Shown: positions 55,198 through 64,000 of the stretch, one piece after another
How the letters are laid out: every line of letters begins with the position of its first letter
How positions within the stretch are numbered: position 1 is the first letter of the stretch
Source: UBA8904 sp035448625
Lineage (GTDB): Bacteria > Desulfobacterota > Syntrophia > Syntrophales > Smithellaceae
Reading direction: 5' to 3'
DNA: 64,000 nucleotides
Assembly (NCBI GenBank): GCA_035448625.1
Contig: DAOTJI010000003.1
Span: forward strand, 1-64,000
Position numbers and translations under genes: made by a program
The notes under the pieces: model-generated
What the model was told of the DNA's origin: nothing
Seen by the model: only the letters and a program-made list of their open reading frames with translations
Databases searched by the model: none

Positions 55198-56439
55198 ATG
55201 ATTGACGAAGCCCTTTTTGAAAAAATCGTGAGCAGAATCGAAAGCTACCGACAGGAAATGATCGATCTGCAGAAGGCGCTGACGGCCGTCCCGGCCGTCG
55301 GTCCGGCAAACGGCGGAGTGGGTGAAATGCCCAAAGCCCGGACCCTGAAGAAGCGTCTGGCCGATCTGGGTTTTTCGGTTTTCCGGGATTTTGACGCGCC
55401 GGACCCTTCGGTTCCGGACGGACGCCGCCCGAACTTTCTGGTCTCTCTTCCGGGCAAGGATGATTCCCGCCGTATCTGGATCATCACCCATCTGGACATC
55501 GTCCCTCCGGGCGAGCCGGGTCTCTGGAGCGCCGATCCCTACCAAGCCTACGTAAAGGACGATTGCGTATACGGCCGCGGAACGGAAGACAATCAGCAGG
55601 ACATGGTAGCCTCCATTTTTGCCGCCAGGGCTCTTCTGGAAGAGGGCATCGTGCCCTCCTCCACGGTCAATCTGCTGTTTGTGTCCGACGAGGAAACGTC
55701 CAGCGAAAAAGGCCTTCAGCATCTTCTCTCCCTGCCGCAAAAGCTTTTCAGGCCGGAGGATTGGATTGTGGCGCCTGACTCAGGCAATGCCGACGGTTCC
55801 CTGATTGAAGTCGCCGAAAAGGGCATTCTCTGGCTGGGCTTTAAAACCACCGGAAAACAGTGCCACGGCAGCAAACCTCAACTCGGCATCAACGCTTTTG
55901 CCGCCGCCTCCCGTCTCGTCGTTGAACTCGCGAGGCTGCGCGAAATTTTCGACGCCGCGGATCCGCTTTTTGATCCTCCCGTCAGCACCTTCGAACCCAC
56001 GAAAAAAGAAGCCAACGTCGGCAATATCAACACGATTCCGGGTGAAGACGTCTTCTATATGGATTGCCGGATTCTGCCCCGGTACAGCCTCGACGACGTA
56101 CTTTTCGAAATTGCAAACATCAATCGAAAAATGGAAAAGCAACATGGCGTAACGATCGAAGTATCCATTCATCAGCGCGTTGACCCCGCGCCTTTGACGC
56201 CTCCCGATTCGCCCGTTGTCCTCGCCCTGCAAAAGGCCGTGGGCCGCGTTTACCGCGTAAGGGCCTTTGCCGGAGGTGTCGGCGCGGGAACCGTCGCCGC
56301 GTATCTGAGGAAACAGGGTCTGCCGGCGGCAGTCTGGTCAAAAACCAACATGAGGGCGCATCAGCCGGACGAATGCTGCCCCATCGACAACCTGACGGGC
56401 AACGCCAAGGTCTTCGCGCACCTGTTTTTGCAGGCGTAA
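55198..56439 (+). CDS. M20 family metallo-hydrolase
   Basis: 413-residue amidohydrolase/peptidase with the two-metal M20 pattern: ITHLDIVPPG (His, Asp), GRGTEDNQQ (bridging Asp), SDEETSSEKG (Glu pair), and APDSG. Near the C-terminus, NMRAHQPDECCPIDNL gives the last His. It may act on dipeptides or N-acylated amino acids; substrate unknown. Of the adjacent ATGs at 55195 and 55198, the second gives better spacing (seven bases) to GAGG. It follows the M16 pair after 14 bp, so the three may share a peptide-turnover role. Confidence 0.85.
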   Translation: MIDEALFEKIVSRIESYRQEMIDLQKALTAVPAVGPANGGVGEMPKARTLKKRLADLGFSVFRDFDAPDPSVPDGRRPNFLVSLPGKDDSRRIWIITHLDIVPPGEPGLWSADPYQAYVKDDCVYGRGTEDNQQDMVASIFAARALLEEGIVPSSTVNLLFVSDEETSSEKGLQHLLSLPQKLFRPEDWIVAPDSGNADGSLIEVAEKGILWLGFKTTGKQCHGSKPQLGINAFAAASRLVVELARLREIFDAADPLFDPPVSTFEPTKKEANVGNINTIPGEDVFYMDCRILPRYSLDDVLFEIANINRKMEKQHGVTIEVSIHQRVDPAPLTPPDSPVVLALQKAVGRVYRVRAFAGGVGAGTVAAYLRKQGLPAAVWSKTNMRAHQPDECCPIDNLTGNAKVFAHLFLQA

Positions 56440-56566
56440 ATTGTATTGCAATAGCGGTATCTTAATGATAGAAACCCACCTCACGAAAAAAGGGCCATTG
56501 GCATTCCTCAATCCCGGGAATTCGGTTCGGCCATGGCGGAGATCAATCTTTTAGAGGCTGATTTTT

Positions 56567-57559
56567 TTGATAAAATCAACGAAAAGCGCGCCGGCGGAGA
56601 AGGTTTCCTTTGCGGATTCGAATCTGCTTCGGAATCTGTGCGGCGAACACGACCGGCATCTGAAACTCCTCGAAAAGCTTGAACCCGTCAAAATAAAGCC
56701 CTGGGGAAACACGCTTTCGATTTCCGGTGAAGAGAAGGCCGTCGCAATCGCTTCCGGCGTCATTCGGCAGCTATACGACCTGATGCTTAAAGGGTTGCAC
56801 GTCGAACTCTCGGATTTTGACTACGCCCACCGGATTCTCTCGGAAAACATCCATTTTGATCTGTCCCATGTTTTTCTGGACACGGTTTTCATCTCCTCCA
56901 AAAAGCGCGTCATCGCGCCGAAAAGTATCGCCCAGCGACAGTATATCGACGCCATGAGAAGCGCCGACATGGTGCTGGCCATCGGGCCGGCCGGCACGGG
57001 AAAAACATACCTGGCCATGGCGATGGCCGTTTCCTGCCTTCTGGAAAGAAAAGTCCAGCGGATCATTCTGACCCGTCCCGCCGTAGAGGCGGGCGAACGG
57101 CTGGGTTTTTTACCGGGAGATCTGGCCGAGAAAGTGAACCCTTACCTCCGTCCTCTGTATGACGCGCTTTACGACATGGTGGACATGGAAAAAGCGGGAG
57201 CCCTGATCGGCAAGGGCCTCATCGAGGTTGCGCCGCTCGCGTTCATGCGCGGCCGGACGCTGAACGATTCTTTCATCATTCTGGATGAAGCCCAGAACAC
57301 CACATCGGAGCAGATGAAAATGTTTCTGACGCGCCTGGGGTTTCGTTCCAAAGCGGTCGTCACCGGCGACATCACCCAGATTGATCTGCCGACGGAAAGA
57401 TCCTCCGGCCTGGTCGAGGCCGCGTCCGTTCTCCGTAAAATACCGACCGTCCGCATCGTTCATTTTTCACAGGTTGACGTGGTCCGCCATCCTCTGGTGG
57501 CCGATGTGATTTCCGCATACGCTTCCTGGGAAAACGAAAACAAGAACAAAAAAAATTAA
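56567..57559 (+). CDS. PhoH-family ATPase (YbeZ)
   Basis: 330-residue P-loop ATPase. Walker A GPAGTGKTYLA is near residue 146, Walker B FIILDEAQNTT near 240, and the VTGDITQIDLP motif near 265. YbeZ partners YbeY in RNA handling, and ybeY lies two genes downstream. The TTG at 56567 with GAGG nine bases before is the best start. The neighbouring 7TM-HD gene follows after 9 bp. Confidence 0.9.
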   Translation: MIKSTKSAPAEKVSFADSNLLRNLCGEHDRHLKLLEKLEPVKIKPWGNTLSISGEEKAVAIASGVIRQLYDLMLKGLHVELSDFDYAHRILSENIHFDLSHVFLDTVFISSKKRVIAPKSIAQRQYIDAMRSADMVLAIGPAGTGKTYLAMAMAVSCLLERKVQRIILTRPAVEAGERLGFLPGDLAEKVNPYLRPLYDALYDMVDMEKAGALIGKGLIEVAPLAFMRGRTLNDSFIILDEAQNTTSEQMKMFLTRLGFRSKAVVTGDITQIDLPTERSSGLVEAASVLRKIPTVRIVHFSQVDVVRHPLVADVISAYASWENENKNKKN

Positions 57560-57568
57560 AAAGTGGCC

Positions 57569-59899
57569 ATGAACAATTTCCTGGATTCGACATCGGAAAA
57601 GATCCTGTCCGTTTTTCGGAAATGGAGGGAAAATTATCCCCTCTCCTTTTCCTTCCTGAACAATGTCATCTTTCAGCGATGGGCGATTGCCGTCCTTTTG
57701 AGCGCAGGACTGACGGTGCTTCTCGCGCCGCAGTTCTACCTTTCCAAGCCGTTATACCGCCACGGCATGATTGTTCAGGACAACATCAAGGCCGACCGTG
57801 ACTTCCTGGTGGAGGACGTCCAATCCACAAGGCAAAAGCAAATCGAAGCCGCGGCCGCCGTTCGCCCGGTGTATGATTTTGACCCGGAAGCCGCCATGAC
57901 GATTCGGGCGAAAATCAAACAATCCTTCGCCCTTGCGGCAAGTCAGTCCGAAAGACCCCAGGGAAAAGCCCTTTTGGAGAAATCTCTGGGCATCCGGCTG
58001 ACGGAGGATGAATACACCTTCCTGAAGGCCAACGCCTTTTCCGAGGAGCTTCTGCAGAGATTCTCCCGAATCCTATCCGCCTTCTACGACAAGACATTCG
58101 TCACGGGCGGCCCCTTCCGGAATCAGGATCATGAAAAAGGAATTACCATCGTCAATGCCCTGTCCCGGCAGGAGGAAAACACCAAGGAATTGTCTTCCAT
58201 TCTGAACCTGAAAGACATCGGCCCGGTGCTCCTGCGCAGAGTCCACGCCTCGATCCGGAACGACCAGCCCAACGCCAGACTTGTGACGTTTTCGTTCCTG
58301 AAAAAGCTGATCGTGCCCAATCTGACCTATAATCCGGAAGCGACCGCCCGCAAAATTGACGCCGCGAAACAGACCGTCAAGCCGGTGTACTTTCAGGTGC
58401 AGAAAAACGAGATGATTGTCCGCGAAGGGGACAAAATCGGCTACCTGGAACTGGCCAAGCTGGAGGCCTACCATAAGACCGCCGCGGACAACAACATCTC
58501 CAATCTCGCGGTCATCGCCGGCATCTTCTGCCTCGTGCTGTTTTTGACCCTGCTTTTGTATTTCTGGCGAACCCGGAACTGGCTCAAAACATCGCCCCGC
58601 TCCAACGTGGATTTCCTGGTTTTCGCCATCGTCGCCCTGCTGCAAATCTTTGTCGTCAAAGCGGGCATTTTTATTTCCGTTGCCGTCAACCGGGCTTTCC
58701 CTTCCCTCCCGGTGGACGCGTGCTATTTCGCGATTCCCTTCGCCATGGGGGCCATGATTATCGCCGTACTGGTGAACCGGAACGTGGCGATGATCATGAG
58801 TGTTTTATCCTCATTTCTGATCAGCCTGCTCTTTGAAGAAAAGATTATTTTTCCGCTGTTTTCTTTTCTGGGATCCGTTGCCGCCTCCTATCATATCGTC
58901 AACAGCCGTCAGCGCTCCACCTTTTTAAAGGTCGGCATCTTTTTGGGCGTCATCAATATTACCGCCATCCTCAGCTTGAATCTGCTGACCGGCCGACTGC
59001 TGGAGGATTTGTTGCTTCGTCTGGCCATGGGGCTTTTCGGCGGCATCATCACGGGAATTCTGGTGGCCGGATTGACCCCCGTTTTTGAAAGCCTCTTCGG
59101 CTTTATCACCTACATTAAGCTTCTGGAGCTGGCCAATCTCAATCAGCCGCTTTTTCAAAAAATGATCATTGAAGCCCCCGGCACCTATCATCACAGCATC
59201 ATTGTCGCCTCCCTGGTGGAATCGGCGGCCGAGGCCATCGGAGCCAACGCGCTTCTGGCCAAGGTCAGCGCTTACTACCACGACATCGGAAAACTGGCCA
59301 AACCGCACTACTACATTGAAAATCAAACCGGCTATGACAATCGCCACGACAAGCTTTCTCCGAAAATGAGCGCCCTGATCATTATTTCCCACGTCAAAGA
59401 AGGCTGCGAGCTGGCCCTGCAGGCCAAGCTGGGCAAGCCGATTATCGACATCATCCGGCAGCACCACGGCACCAGCCTGATCAGCTATTTCTTCGACAAA
59501 GCCAAAAAGGACAAGGACGAGTCCATCCGCTCGCTGACGGAAAGCGACTTCCGTTATCCCGGCCCCAAGCCGCAGACCAAGGAAGCGGGGCTCGTTATGC
59601 TGGGCGACGTAATTGAAGCCTCTTCGCGGACCCTTTCCAACCCGACGCCCGCCCGAATCCGTTCGCTGGTGAGGGAAAGAATCGCGCGCATTTACACGGA
59701 CGGACAGCTCGATGAGTGCGAGCTGACGCTTCGAAACCTGAACACCATCGCGGAAACCTTCACGCGGATTTTAACCGGCATTTTCCATCATCGCGTCGAA
59801 TATCCGGAAGCGCCCCCGAAGCCGAAGGAAACGAACGGCAAGAGAGAATCCCATGAAAATCCGAATCGCAAACCGGCAGAAACGGCTGAAAATCGATAG
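57569..59899 (+). CDS. 7TM-HD family phosphodiesterase (PgpH-like)
   Basis: 776 residues. An N-terminal membrane helix is followed by the extracytoplasmic 7TMR-HDED domain, then a block of about seven transmembrane helices (roughly residues 310-520), and a C-terminal HD domain with SAYYHDIGKLAKPHYYIENQ near residue 570. PgpH proteins of this family hydrolyse the second messenger cyclic di-AMP. The ATG at 57569 is chosen over a GTG six bases upstream. ybeY overlaps the end by 47 bp. This PhoH-HD-YbeY order is a widely conserved set. Confidence 0.9.
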   Translation: MNNFLDSTSEKILSVFRKWRENYPLSFSFLNNVIFQRWAIAVLLSAGLTVLLAPQFYLSKPLYRHGMIVQDNIKADRDFLVEDVQSTRQKQIEAAAAVRPVYDFDPEAAMTIRAKIKQSFALAASQSERPQGKALLEKSLGIRLTEDEYTFLKANAFSEELLQRFSRILSAFYDKTFVTGGPFRNQDHEKGITIVNALSRQEENTKELSSILNLKDIGPVLLRRVHASIRNDQPNARLVTFSFLKKLIVPNLTYNPEATARKIDAAKQTVKPVYFQVQKNEMIVREGDKIGYLELAKLEAYHKTAADNNISNLAVIAGIFCLVLFLTLLLYFWRTRNWLKTSPRSNVDFLVFAIVALLQIFVVKAGIFISVAVNRAFPSLPVDACYFAIPFAMGAMIIAVLVNRNVAMIMSVLSSFLISLLFEEKIIFPLFSFLGSVAASYHIVNSRQRSTFLKVGIFLGVINITAILSLNLLTGRLLEDLLLRLAMGLFGGIITGILVAGLTPVFESLFGFITYIKLLELANLNQPLFQKMIIEAPGTYHHSIIVASLVESAAEAIGANALLAKVSAYYHDIGKLAKPHYYIENQTGYDNRHDKLSPKMSALIIISHVKEGCELALQAKLGKPIIDIIRQHHGTSLISYFFDKAKKDKDESIRSLTESDFRYPGPKPQTKEAGLVMLGDVIEASSRTLSNPTPARIRSLVRERIARIYTDGQLDECELTLRNLNTIAETFTRILTGIFHHRVEYPEAPPKPKETNGKRESHENPNRKPAETAENR

Positions 59900-60314
59900 C
59901 CGCCGGATCCGTGCAAAGGTGAGCCGGATCCTTCGCTGGATCGACTGCGCGGATAAGGAAATCAGCATCACGCTGGTGGACGATGAGGCCATCCGCCTTC
60001 TCAACCGGCAGTATCTGCATCGGGACAAACCGACCAATGTCTTGTCTTTTTCCTTACAGGAGGGCGAGTGCGGCCATGTGAATCCCGACCTGCTGGGAGA
60101 TATCGTAATTTCCGCGGACACGGCGCTTCGCGACGCACAGCGGGGGCAATGGAGCCTGGAGGAGGAAATTCTCTTTCTGATCATTCACGGCCTGCTGCAC
60201 CTGACCGGCTACGATCATGTCCGGACGTCCCGGGCCGACGCCCTGAAAATGAAAAAAAGAGAAAAAGAGCTTTTCGGAAGGCTGGCGCTTACAGGAACCC
60301 GGGCCCGGCGATGA
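59853..60314 (+). CDS. ybeY: Endoribonuclease/rRNA maturation factor YbeY
   Basis: 153-residue metal-dependent RNase needed for 16S rRNA 3'-end maturation and ribosome quality control. The zinc motif HGLLHLTGYDH is near residue 111-121, and LNRQYLHRDKPTNVLSFSLQEG is the other conserved block. Start at ATG 59853 lies inside the HD gene (47-bp overlap). Its stop codon abuts the convergent lytic transglycosylase gene with no gap. Confidence 0.95.
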   Translation: MKIRIANRQKRLKIDSRRIRAKVSRILRWIDCADKEISITLVDDEAIRLLNRQYLHRDKPTNVLSFSLQEGECGHVNPDLLGDIVISADTALRDAQRGQWSLEEEILFLIIHGLLHLTGYDHVRTSRADALKMKKREKELFGRLALTGTRARR

Positions 60315-61973
60315 TCATCCCTGATCGGGAATCTTCAGCGTCATGCCATATTTGATCGTATTCGTTTTCAGGCGGTTCACCTGCCGGAGTTTGTCGACGG
60401 GGACATTGTAACGAGTGGCGATACGAAACAGCGTGTCGCCTTTCCGGACCTTATAGCTTTTCATGGATCCGGACGACGGGGAGCTCTTTTCAACGGAGGT
60501 TTTTTGTCGTACGGTTGCCGTTTCCGCGGTTTGAATCGGGATTCGGACATATCGGGTCTGTTGGATCAGCCGCTTGTTCCGGTTGATCCGGTTGCAGCTG
60601 TAGATCGCCTGCCGGGAAACCCTGTATCGCTTGGCAATGGAGGCCACGGTTTCACCGGGCTGGACTCGGTGCCGAATGTATCGGCTGGCGCCCCCATTTT
60701 TGCTTTTGCCCGCATAACCGTTGCCGGGCTTTTCCGCGGCCGGAATATCGTTGTACACCATCTGAAATTTCTGAAGGAAACCTTCGGGGACCTTGAAATC
60801 GTATTCGCGGTCCGGCGTAATTTTGTACCGAAGCTCCGCGTTGAGCACGTTTATGTAATCCTCGGACACTTCCATTTTGGAGGCGACTTCGGACAGTTTC
60901 ATCATTTTATTGACCTTGACCGTTTCATAATTCATCAGCGTGTCCATCGTGGTCTGCAATTCAAACCCGTATTTTCGCGGATTCCGAACGATATGAAGGG
61001 TCGCGAGAAAACGGGGGACGTAGCGCGCCGTTTCGTGAGGCAACTGGGAATACAGGTCCCAGAAACGATCGAAGTAGTTGATGTGCTGTCGGGAGATGAC
61101 GCGCAGCACCCTGCCCTCGCCGCAGTTATATGCGGCCAGCACGGTGAGCCAATCGCCGAACATCGCGTGCAGCTCCTTTAAATAGGCAATGGCCGCCTGC
61201 GTGGATTTCAGGACATCCATGCGTTCATCCACCCATTCATCGCGGGTCAGGCCGTATTTATAGCCTGTAGACGGGATAAACTGCCACAGGCCCAGCGCTC
61301 TCGCGGGGGAATACGCGCCGACCTTGAATCCGCTTTCCACCAGCGGCAGCCAGAAGAGCTCCTCGGGGATGCCCGCTTTCTTAAGTTCGGAAACGATGAG
61401 CTCCCGGTACAGGCCGGAACGCATGTAGGAAGCCGTAAAGAATTCCCTTTCCGGGCCCTGGAAAGAGCGAATTTCCTTTTCCACGTCCGGATTCATGATG
61501 AGTTGAATCTCACTGGCCTTTCCGTTGGTGGGACCCCGTTTGGACGAGTAGACCGCCATGATGCGCTGGGAAATGAGGAGGCGCAGGTCGTCCTTCTGAC
61601 GGGCGATCTCGACGTCGCCGTTCGTGTCCAAAAGCAGTGCGTAGGCTTTATCCAGCTCATTGAGCGTATTTTCGATATCGCCCTTCTTCCAGTAATCGTC
61701 CGCCACTTCCAGAATATCCAGCGCGTTTTCCATCAATGCCTGCTCTTCTTCAACATCCGCCGGTTCGTCTTTATCCGCCTGGCTTTGGTTCTCCTTGGCG
61801 GGTGGATGGACGGGAACACCCGTCTGGGATGCCTGTGTTGAAACGGCATGGGAATCCTGAAACAACTGGAACTGAGCGTCGGCCTTGTCCGCAAACGCGA
61901 AGGGAAGGCACGTCATCATGAGAAGGAAAGTCCATAAACCGCGGGACAAAGAAAATTTTTTATCATTCAGCAT
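60315..61973 (-). CDS. Lytic transglycosylase with C-terminal LysM repeats (MltD-like)
   Basis: 552-residue murein-cleaving enzyme with a signal segment at about residues 12-28. The SLT domain has the catalytic Glu in LVESGFKVGAYSPARALGLWQFIPSTGYKYGL and AYNCGEGRV. Two LysM peptidoglycan-binding repeats are at the C-terminus (RHRVQPGETVASIAKRYRVSRQAIYSCNRIN and SYKVRKGDTLFRIATRYNVPVDKLRQVNRLK). A helical, acidic region (about residues 70-150) precedes the SLT domain. Its own promoter is at 62042-62070. It is convergent and abutting with ybeY. Confidence 0.9.
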   Translation of the reverse strand: MLNDKKFSLSRGLWTFLLMMTCLPFAFADKADAQFQLFQDSHAVSTQASQTGVPVHPPAKENQSQADKDEPADVEEEQALMENALDILEVADDYWKKGDIENTLNELDKAYALLLDTNGDVEIARQKDDLRLLISQRIMAVYSSKRGPTNGKASEIQLIMNPDVEKEIRSFQGPEREFFTASYMRSGLYRELIVSELKKAGIPEELFWLPLVESGFKVGAYSPARALGLWQFIPSTGYKYGLTRDEWVDERMDVLKSTQAAIAYLKELHAMFGDWLTVLAAYNCGEGRVLRVISRQHINYFDRFWDLYSQLPHETARYVPRFLATLHIVRNPRKYGFELQTTMDTLMNYETVKVNKMMKLSEVASKMEVSEDYINVLNAELRYKITPDREYDFKVPEGFLQKFQMVYNDIPAAEKPGNGYAGKSKNGGASRYIRHRVQPGETVASIAKRYRVSRQAIYSCNRINRNKRLIQQTRYVRIPIQTAETATVRQKTSVEKSSPSSGSMKSYKVRKGDTLFRIATRYNVPVDKLRQVNRLKTNTIKYGMTLKIPDQG

Positions 61974-62041
61974 GCACCAGTCTCTCCCCTTGTATTTGGA
62001 TGCCGGGCCGTTGGATTCGGCGCCGCGGATTTTGCGCGAGC

Positions 62042-62070
62042 TTTATAACACATTTCAACCATATCCCCAA
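62042..62070 (-). promoter_or_regulatory. Candidate promoter of the lytic transglycosylase gene
   Basis: On the minus strand, TTGGGG (62065-62070) and TATAAA (62042-62047) are separated by 17 bases. The -10 matches at five of six positions, but the -35 at only three. It is 69 bases before the start codon. Confidence 0.45.
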
Positions 62071-62092
62071 ATAATATCGACAATCGCAAATA

Positions 62093-63236
62093 TTATCCCT
62101 TGTTTACCGGCGGCGTATTTCCGTCGGAGACTTTGCGATCCGAAGCCATCATCAGATAGGCCTGAATCAAATCATCGATGTCCCCGTCCAGCACTTTCTG
62201 GGCGTTGCCGATTTCCAGATTGGTGCGGTGGTCCTTGACCATCTTGTAGGGGTGCAGGACATAGGAGCGGATCTGGCTTCCCCAGGCAATGTCTTTTTTC
62301 TGCCGGTTCTCTTCATCGAGCTTTTCATTTTTCTGCTGAAGCTCCCTTTCGTAGAGCCGGGATTTCAGGTATTTCATAGCCATGGATTTATTCTTGTGCT
62401 GCGATCGTTCGTTCTGGCACTGGACGACAATGCCGGTCGGCAGATGGGTGATCCGAACGGCGGAATCCGTTTTATTGACGTGTTGCCCTCCCTTGCCGCC
62501 GGAACGGAAGGTGTCGATGCGCAGATCATCCTCCCGGATGTCGATCCGGATTTCGTCGTCGATTTCCGGATAAACAAACACGGACGCGAAGGACGTGTGG
62601 CGCCTGGCGCCCGCGTCAAAGGGCGAAATGCGCACCAGACGGTGGATCCCGATCTCCGCCTTGGCATATCCGTAGGCGTATTCGCCCTCCACCGTAAACG
62701 AAACGCTTTTCACGCCCGCTTCGTCTCCCGGCAGACAGTCAAGGACGGCGGTTTTGAAATTTCTTTTCTCGGCCCACCGCAGATACATGCGCAGCAGCAT
62801 TTCCACCCAGTCCTGCGCTTCCGTGCCCCCTGCGCCCGCATGGATGGACATGATCGCATTCATCGGATCCTGTTCGCTGGAAAGCATCATTTTGAGTTCT
62901 TCTTCCCTGACCTCGCCCGAAAGGATCTGCAACTCGGCTTCCAGGTCCGGCAACAGCCCCTCGTCGTTTTCTTCAGAGGCCATCCGCCAGAGGTTTTCCT
63001 TCTCCCGGATGCGCCCGCTGAATCTTTTCCATTTTTCCAGGGATTCGGAGAGCTTGGTTTTTTTCCGCAGGATGGACTTGGCTTTCTCGGGGTCGTCCCA
63101 GAAATCCTTTTTGGCACACAAGATATCCAGGTCCTTGACCTGCAATTCCAGTTCGCCTACGTCAAAGACATTCTCCGATCGAGGCAATTCTTTTTTTCAG
63201 ATCCAGAATGGTTTCCTGAAGGCTATCGACGGACAT
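62093..63236 (-). CDS. prfB: Peptide chain release factor 2 with programmed +1 frameshift
   Basis: Release factor for UGA and UAA codons. The gene starts at ATG 63236 (GGAGGGGG upstream) and reads 24 codons to an in-frame TGA (63162-63164) in the sequence CTTTGAC. A Shine-Dalgarno-like GGAG lies just before it, as in E. coli prfB. Slipping +1 at CTT continues into the main frame, giving about 380 residues. The SPF recognition motif is in RISPFDAGARRHTSF and the catalytic GGQ is in GGKGGQHVNKTDSAVRI. It begins inside the end of lnt (14-bp overlap). Confidence 0.95.
63161..63173 (-). promoter_or_regulatory. prfB +1 frameshift signal
   Basis: On the minus strand the slippery site CTT-TGA-C (63161-63167) follows a GGAG upstream at a distance of a few bases. 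RF2 scarcity slows reading of TGA and favours the shift, the known autoregulation of RF2 synthesis. Confidence 0.9.
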
Positions 63237-64000
63237 TTTTCCCCCTCCTTGTTAAGCGCCACGCCCCGGAAGCGGCGAGCCCGGCAAAGCAGACCCACAC
63301 CAGCCAATCTCCCCAGGCGGCATAAACCGTCGGCGTTTGGATCAACGGCATTCTGCCGGCGATTTGATTTCTTTCGAACAATCCCGTCCGAGCCAGAATC
63401 CGGCCGGTCGGGTCCACCATCGCGGAAATGCCCGTATTGGCCGCCCGAACCAGGCAGAGCCTGGTCTCCACGGCCCGAAAAACGGACATGGAAAGATGCT
63501 GATAGGGAGCGGACGTCCGTCCAAACCAGGCATCGTTCGTGATATTCACCAGAAGATCAGCCCCGGCGTTTTTATACCGGCGGGCCGCTTCGGGCAGGAT
63601 GCCCTCGTAGCAGATCATCACGCCGATTTTTCGTCCGTCCATGGACAGCGGGGTATAACCCTTCCCCGAGGTAAAATCGCCGATGCCGGACGCCAGGCTG
63701 CCGACAAAGGGAAACAGCTTTCTGAGCGGAACGTATTCCCCGTAGGGCACCAGATGCACTTTGTCATACTTTTCCTGTCTATCGCCCCCGGGGGAAAGCA
63801 GATAGGCGCTGTTGTAATACCTGGTTTCTGCGCGATCGCCGGCATAGCTCACCGATCCGAAAAGGAGCCAGCTTTTCGTTCGGGAGGGCAACCGCCTGAC
63901 CCGGCCCTGCAGATCGCCCGGCTCCTGAAAGTTGAAAGGCACGGCGGTTTCGGGCCAGACCACCAGGCCACCGGGAACCTTCGTGCCGCGAAGCGACAAC
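63223..64000 (-). CDS. lnt: Apolipoprotein N-acyltransferase, C-terminal part (cut by the window edge)
   Basis: At least 258 residues of an enzyme that adds the third acyl chain to lipoproteins. The nitrilase-type catalytic domain shows the Glu in VVWPETAVPF, the Lys in YDKVHLVPYGEYVP and the Cys in VMICYEG. A final hydrophobic helix (YAAWGDWLVWVCFAGLAASGAW) is also present. The N-terminal membrane helices lie right of position 64000. Its stop is inside prfB's start region. Confidence 0.85.
   Translation of the reverse strand, partial: LSLRGTKVPGGLVVWPETAVPFNFQEPGDLQGRVRRLPSRTKSWLLFGSVSYAGDRAETRYYNSAYLLSPGGDRQEKYDKVHLVPYGEYVPLRKLFPFVGSLASGIGDFTSGKGYTPLSMDGRKIGVMICYEGILPEAARRYKNAGADLLVNITNDAWFGRTSAPYQHLSMSVFRAVETRLCLVRAANTGISAMVDPTGRILARTGLFERNQIAGRMPLIQTPTVYAAWGDWLVWVCFAGLAASGAWRLTRRGKNVRR

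Overview
The window reads as a bacterial chromosome segment of mid-range GC with no mobile element, rRNA or CRISPR array. Gene content points to an anaerobic deltaproteobacterium (Desulfobacterota), possibly of the Syntrophus/Smithella type. The signs are an indolepyruvate:ferredoxin oxidoreductase, a polyferredoxin, tungstate uptake, a NifU-like/GGGtGRT pair, an ABC transporter operon carrying acyl-CoA ligases, and an archaeal-type phosphoglycerate mutase beside homoserine dehydrogenase. TTG and GTG starts are common. The taxonomic placement is inferred from gene content and was not tested by phylogeny.

Layout. 1-2.7 kb: tungstate ABC transporter tupABC (+). 2.7-5.4 kb: a membrane polyferredoxin that looks like a NapH-NapG fusion, and a Tat-type DUF362 protein (-). 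5.5-6.4 kb: an S-component-like membrane protein with a DUF1893 protein (+). 6.5-8.2 kb: GGGtGRT protein and NifU-like scaffold (-), with a near-perfect palindrome upstream. 8.5-9 kb: thioesterase (+). 9-13.1 kb: phosphohexomutase, HAD phosphatase, Nudix and alpha/beta hydrolase (-), preceded by tRNA-Met. 13.2-14.9 kb: exported VCBS-repeat protein (-). 15.2-16.5 kb: citrate synthase (+).

16.5-24.9 kb is the most distinctive region. A good promoter is followed by a 28-codon leader peptide with six Phe codons in an eight-codon stretch, then an intrinsic terminator. After these comes an operon for a LivKGHMF-type transporter with two acyl-CoA/aryl-CoA ligases. This has the layout of a Phe-tRNA-sensing transcription attenuator, here placed over a transport and acid-activation operon. 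Together with iorAB at 40.4-42.8 kb it suggests that this organism handles aromatic amino acids or arylacetates, though no substrate can be read from sequence.

24.9-35.4 kb: recJ with a membrane protein, a conserved unknown, rpmB, a phosphofructokinase, an FAD protein, purN and purM (all - except the unknown), then recG (+). The purM promoter carries a LacI/PurR-like palindrome. 35.6-43.8 kb (+): panE, hom, apgM (probable homoserine kinase role), thioesterase, TPR protein, iorA, iorB, and a DnaJ-type protein. 43.9-50.5 kb (-): compact dtd / DUF1285 / guaB / dnaE / UPF0280 operon. 50.6-60.3 kb (+): radical SAM protein, small membrane protein, paired M16 proteases (one active, one lacking the metal site), M20 hydrolase, then PhoH, 7TM-HD phosphodiesterase and YbeY. 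60.3-64 kb (-): LysM lytic transglycosylase, prfB with a programmed +1 frameshift, and the C-terminal part of Lnt, cut by the window edge.
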